Assembly: GCF_014648995.1 (NCBI RefSeq)
Contig: NZ_BMSE01000006.1
Location: 1 to 64,000 of the forward strand
Source: Streptomyces massasporeus
Lineage (GTDB): Bacteria; Actinomycetota; Actinomycetes; Streptomycetales; Streptomycetaceae
Direction: 5' to 3'
Length of the DNA stretch: 64,000 bases
Part shown: positions 61,117 through 64,000 of the stretch, one piece after another
Position numbering within the stretch: the stretch's first letter is position 1
Layout of the letters: every line of letters begins with the position of its first letter
Position numbers and translations under genes: made by a program
The notes under the pieces: generated by a model
What the model was told of the DNA's origin: nothing
Database searches by the model: none
Seen by the model: only the letters and a program-made list of their open reading frames with translations

Positions 61117-62400
61117 ATGCGCACGCCGGGCAGGTGGTGGCGGCACAAGACCACGCCGGAGAAGGTGGAGTCGTACACGCGGTGGTCGTTCCACTTCTTC
61201 GCGGTGATGGAGTTCTTCTCCGTCGGGCTCACGTCCGTGGCCCCGCTCGGGCCGCGGCTGGGTGGAGCCGCGATGCTGGTGGTGGCCGTGCACGCCGGCC
61301 TCGGCTTCGTGACCGTCTCCCGGGCGATCGACTGGACCCGTGGCCGCAGGCCCCAGCCCACCGGACTGATGTGGACGCTGGCCGCCGTCACCGCCGCGAT
61401 CGCCGCCGCCGCGATCGGACTCGCCGAGCTCGGGCCGGACCGCGAGGGCGTCGACACCGCCGCCGGTGGCGTCTTCGGAGTGATCCTGATCTTCGGTCCC
61501 GGCATCATCGCGCTCGGCGTCCGCTCCCGGCGGCGCGCGTTCGGCATCGCGGGCGGCTTCGCGGCGGGCACCTGGGTCATGGCGTTCACGCTCGGCGCCC
61601 CCGTGCTCACGGCGCTCTTCACGGCGCTGATCGTGCTGATCGGCGGCGTGTTCATCGCCTTCACGGCCGTCTTCTCGGTGTGGCTGCTCAATTCCGTCTT
61701 CGAGCTCGACGAGGCCCGCGAGACCCGGGCCCGGCTCGCCGTCGCCGAGGAGCGGCTGAGGTTCGGGCGGGATCTGCACGACGTCATGGGGCGCAACCTC
61801 GCCGTGATCGCACTGAAGAGCGAGCTGGCCGTGCAGCTGGCCCAACGGGGGCGGCCCGAGGCCGTGACGCAGATGGTCGAGGTGCAGCGGCTCGCGCACG
61901 AGTCGCAGCGGGAGGTACGGGAGGTCGTGCGCGGCTACCGGGAGGCCGACCTCGGCTCGGAACTCGCCGGAGCGCAAGGGGTGCTGGCGGCGGCCGGGAT
62001 CGACTGCACGGTCGGCGGGGCGACGGCGGCCGTGCTGCCCGCGGCGGTGCAGTCCGCCCTGGGGTGGGTGATGCGGGAGGCCGCGACGAACGTCCTGCGG
62101 CACGGGGACGCGCGGCGATGTGCGGTGCGATTGCAGGTGCTGGAGGGGCGGGTGGTGTTGTCCGTGGAGAACGACGGGGTGAGCGAGGCGGGGACCGAGT
62201 CCGGGAAGGGACCGTCCGGCTCGGGGCTCGCCGGGCTGCGGGAACGGCTGGCGGAGATCGACGGGACCCTCGAGGCCGGGCCCGCGGGACAAGGACTGTT
62301 CCGGCTGACGGCGGAGATTCCGCTGCCGTCACAGCCCGGCCCCGCCGGCGCCGTCCCGGCCGCCGTCGCCGCGCTTTCTGTGAGTGAGGTCACGCCGTGA
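61117..62400 (+). CDS. NarL-type sensor histidine kinase
   Basis: 427 aa. About six membrane segments (30-185), then HisKA_3 with FGRDLHDVMGRNLAVIALKSEL (phosphorylated His) and a HATPase with MREAATNVLRHG (N box) and GLAGLRERL. It resembles DesK/LiaS membrane-sensing kinases. Its stop overlaps the response-regulator start (GTGA). ATG 61117 is chosen; an in-frame GTG at 61105 is possible. Confidence 0.9.
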   Translation: MRTPGRWWRHKTTPEKVESYTRWSFHFFAVMEFFSVGLTSVAPLGPRLGGAAMLVVAVHAGLGFVTVSRAIDWTRGRRPQPTGLMWTLAAVTAAIAAAAIGLAELGPDREGVDTAAGGVFGVILIFGPGIIALGVRSRRRAFGIAGGFAAGTWVMAFTLGAPVLTALFTALIVLIGGVFIAFTAVFSVWLLNSVFELDEARETRARLAVAEERLRFGRDLHDVMGRNLAVIALKSELAVQLAQRGRPEAVTQMVEVQRLAHESQREVREVVRGYREADLGSELAGAQGVLAAAGIDCTVGGATAAVLPAAVQSALGWVMREAATNVLRHGDARRCAVRLQVLEGRVVLSVENDGVSEAGTESGKGPSGSGLAGLRERLAEIDGTLEAGPAGQGLFRLTAEIPLPSQPGPAGAVPAAVAALSVSEVTP

Positions 62401-63017
62401 CGGCCGTGGAACCCGTGCGGCTGCTGCTCGCCGACGACGAGCACCTCATCCGGGGGGCGCTCGCCGCGCTGCTGTCGCTGGAGGACGACCTCGTCGTCGT
62501 CGCCGAGGCGGCCACCGGGCCCGAGGCGCTGGCGATGGCCCGGGCGCACCAACCCGATGTCGCCGTGCTGGATCTCCAGATGCCCGGAGCCGACGGTGTG
62601 AAGGTCGCCACATCCCTGCGGACCGAACTGCCCGGCTGCAAGGTGCTCATCGTGACCAGCCACGGACGGCCCGGGCATCTGAAGCGGGCTCTGGCGGCCG
62701 GGGTGCGCGGGTTCGTGCCGAAGACCGTGAGCGCACAGCGGCTCGCGGAGCTCATCCGGACGGTGTACGCCGGGAACCGTTACGTCGACCCGGAGTTGGC
62801 CGCCGACGCGATCGCCGCCGGGGACTCGCCGCTGACGGCGCGGGAGGCCGAGGTCCTGGAACTCGCCGCCGACGGTGCGCCCGTCGCGGAGATCGCCGAG
62901 CGGGCCGCGCTGTCGCAGGGGACCGTGCGGAACTATCTGTCGTCGGCCGTCTCGAAGCTCGGTGCGGAGAACCGGCATGCGGCGGTACGGCTCGCGCGGG
63001 AGCGAGGTTGGGTATAG
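62397..63017 (+). CDS. NarL/LuxR-type response regulator
   Basis: 206 aa. Receiver domain with acidic pocket LLADDEH, phospho-Asp in VAVLDLQMPG, switch Thr/Ser in VTSHGR and Lys in VPKTV. LuxR-type HTH: LTAREAEVLELAADGAPVAEIAERAALSQGTVRNYLSSAVSKLG. It probably activates the upstream ABC genes on membrane or antibiotic stress. Its stop lies within a TATAGT that may be the -10 of the following tRNA-Gly. Confidence 0.92.
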   Translation: MTAVEPVRLLLADDEHLIRGALAALLSLEDDLVVVAEAATGPEALAMARAHQPDVAVLDLQMPGADGVKVATSLRTELPGCKVLIVTSHGRPGHLKRALAAGVRGFVPKTVSAQRLAELIRTVYAGNRYVDPELAADAIAAGDSPLTAREAEVLELAADGAPVAEIAERAALSQGTVRNYLSSAVSKLGAENRHAAVRLARERGWV

Positions 63018-63039
63018 TGGTTCTCGCGCCACGGCGCAT

Positions 63040-63112
63040 GCGAACGTAGCTCAGTTGGTAGAGCGCAACCTTGCCAAGGTTGAGGTCGCGAGTTCGAACC
63101 TCGTCGTTCGCT
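63040..63112 (+). tRNA. tRNA-Gly(GCC), copy 2
   Basis: 73 nt, identical to copy 1 except for a compensated acceptor pair (GCGAACG/CGTTCGC). Confidence 0.95.
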
Positions 63113-63120
63113 CCATCGAA

Positions 63121-63149
63121 GAAGCCCCCCGGTTCCGCCGGGGGGCTTC
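63121..63149. terminator. Terminator between tRNA-Gly and purC
   Basis: A 12-bp stem GAAGCCCCCCGG/CCGGGGGGCTTC, loop TTCCG, followed by TTC. It can serve both convergent genes. Confidence 0.88.
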
Positions 63150-63157
63150 TTCGTGTC

Positions 63158-64000
63158 CTACGACCAGCTCGTGCCGGTCAGGCGCTCGTACGCCTCCACG
63201 TACTTGGCGCGGGTGGCGTCGACGACCTGCTGGGGCAGGGCCGGCGGGGGCTGCTCGCTCTTGCGGTCCCAGCCGGACTCCGCCGAGGTCAGCCAGTCCC
63301 GGACGAACTGCTTGTCGTACGAGGGCTGCGCACGGCCCGGCTGCCACTGGTCGGCCGGCCAGAAGCGGGAGGAGTCCGCGGTGAGGACCTCGTCGGCGAG
63401 GACCAGGTCGTCGCCGTCGAAGCCGAACTCGAACTTCGTGTCGGCGAGGATGATGCCCCGCTCCCGGGCGATGTCCCGGCCCCGGGAGTAGACGGCGAGG
63501 GTCGCCTGGCGCAGTCGGGCCGCGGTGTCCGCGCCGACCTGGCGGGCGACCTCCTCGTAGGAGACGTTCTCGTCGTGCTCGCCGACGGCGGCCTTGGTGG
63601 CCGGGGTGAAGATCGGGGCGGGCAGTTCACTGCCGTCGGTGAGGCCCTCCGGCAGGGCGAGACCGCAGACCGTGCGGGTCTCGTTGTACTCGGCGAGGCC
63701 CGAGCCGGTGAGGTAGCCGCGGGCCACGCACTCGACCGGGACCATCTGCAAGGACTTGCAGATCAGCGTGCGGCCCGCCCAGTCGGCGGGGGCGCCGTCG
63801 GGCAGTTCCGTGCTCAGCACGTGGTTCGGGACCAGGTCGGCGAGCCGCTCGAACCACCACAGGGACAGCTGCGTGAGGATCCGGCCCTTGTCGGGGATCT
63901 CGGTCGGCAGCACCCAGTCGTAGGCCGACATGCGGTCGCTGGCGACCATCACGAGGTCGCCCGCCTCGTTCCGGTACAGCTCGCGCACCTTGCCGGTGTG
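63158..64000 (-). CDS. purC: SAICAR synthase PurC, 5' end outside window
   Basis: At least 280 codons; the frame runs past 64000 (TGKVRELYR at the edge), so the first residues are missing. Seen: MVASDRMSAYDWVLPTEIPDKGRILTQLS, VECVARGYLTGSGLAEY and LADTKFEFGFDGDDLVLADEVLTADSSRFWP, all SAICAR synthase motifs. It joins aspartate to CAIR with ATP. It is 5 kb from the purS operon and convergent with the tRNA. Confidence 0.96.
   Translation of the reverse strand, partial: HTGKVRELYRNEAGDLVMVASDRMSAYDWVLPTEIPDKGRILTQLSLWWFERLADLVPNHVLSTELPDGAPADWAGRTLICKSLQMVPVECVARGYLTGSGLAEYNETRTVCGLALPEGLTDGSELPAPIFTPATKAAVGEHDENVSYEEVARQVGADTAARLRQATLAVYSRGRDIARERGIILADTKFEFGFDGDDLVLADEVLTADSSRFWPADQWQPGRAQPSYDKQFVRDWLTSAESGWDRKSEQPPPALPQQVVDATRAKYVEAYERLTGTSWS

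Noticed and set aside
63013..63018. TATAGT as a firm promoter for tRNA-Gly copy 2
   Set aside because: The hexamer is good, but no acceptable -35 lies 16-19 bp upstream, so I did not list it as a feature.
1..64000. CRISPR array or prophage
   Set aside because: No regularly spaced repeats with unique spacers, no Cas genes, and no integrase or phage structural genes were seen.

Overview
The window is Streptomyces chromosomal DNA: GC is very high, the third-codon-position bias is strong, GTG starts and GTGA/ATGA stop-start overlaps are frequent, and several marker genes are recognisable (bldC, an lsr2 paralogue, vdh, the purSQL and purFM clusters, an AfsR/SARP regulator). From memory, gene content and order over much of the window resemble the S. 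coelicolor segment from purC through bldC to a MarR/MFS pair, read from the other end. A perfect parS site at 38908-38921 fits a position in the origin-proximal core.

Layout. 1-9 kb: a MarR/MFS divergon, a PAS-PP2C-ATPase phosphatase, a type II NADH dehydrogenase, a TetR regulator and an unusual membrane-tethered sigma factor. 9-23.4 kb: an AfsR-like SARP, a degenerate asparagine-synthetase homologue, an NsdA-like sporulation-associated protein, LhgO-type oxidase, TrmB, PrsW, an aldo/keto reductase and an M23 endopeptidase behind a c-di-AMP (ydaO) riboswitch. A 121-bp perfect repeat flanks part of this block. 23.8-26.5 kb: initiator tRNA, then a MarR gene divergent from a RibD-like gene and followed by a stand-alone GTP cyclohydrolase II, with related palindromes in both control regions. 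26.6-33.2 kb: a stressosome-type module (RsbR-RsbS-RsbT, ATPase-PP2C fusion, GAF-PP2C) bracketed by two MarR genes and ending at a SigB/SigF-type sigma gene.

33-45 kb: tRNA-Lys, an RGG-rich DEAD-box helicase, a lipoprotein, a small zincin, a metallophosphoesterase, a tRNA Glu-Asp-Phe cluster with parS inside it, a stand-alone TnpB, HrpA and a second tRNA-Asp. 45-49 kb: bldC, a conserved hypothetical gene, valine dehydrogenase and a DUF3073 protein. 49-58.2 kb: purine synthesis (purM, purF, then purL, purQ, purS), separated by a small ArsR-M23-MDMPI group and a META-domain lipoprotein. 58.4-64 kb: lsrL, an atypical tRNA-Gly(UCC), two tRNA-Gly(GCC), an ABC-2 exporter with a NarL-type two-component system, and the 3' part of purC.

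The most interesting items are the tRNA-Gly(UCC), whose D- and T-loop changes resemble staphylococcal non-proteogenic tRNAs, the sigma factor fused to a zinc finger, membrane segment and NPCBM-like domain, the compact stressosome-sigma locus, parS, and the MarR-riboflavin mini-regulon.
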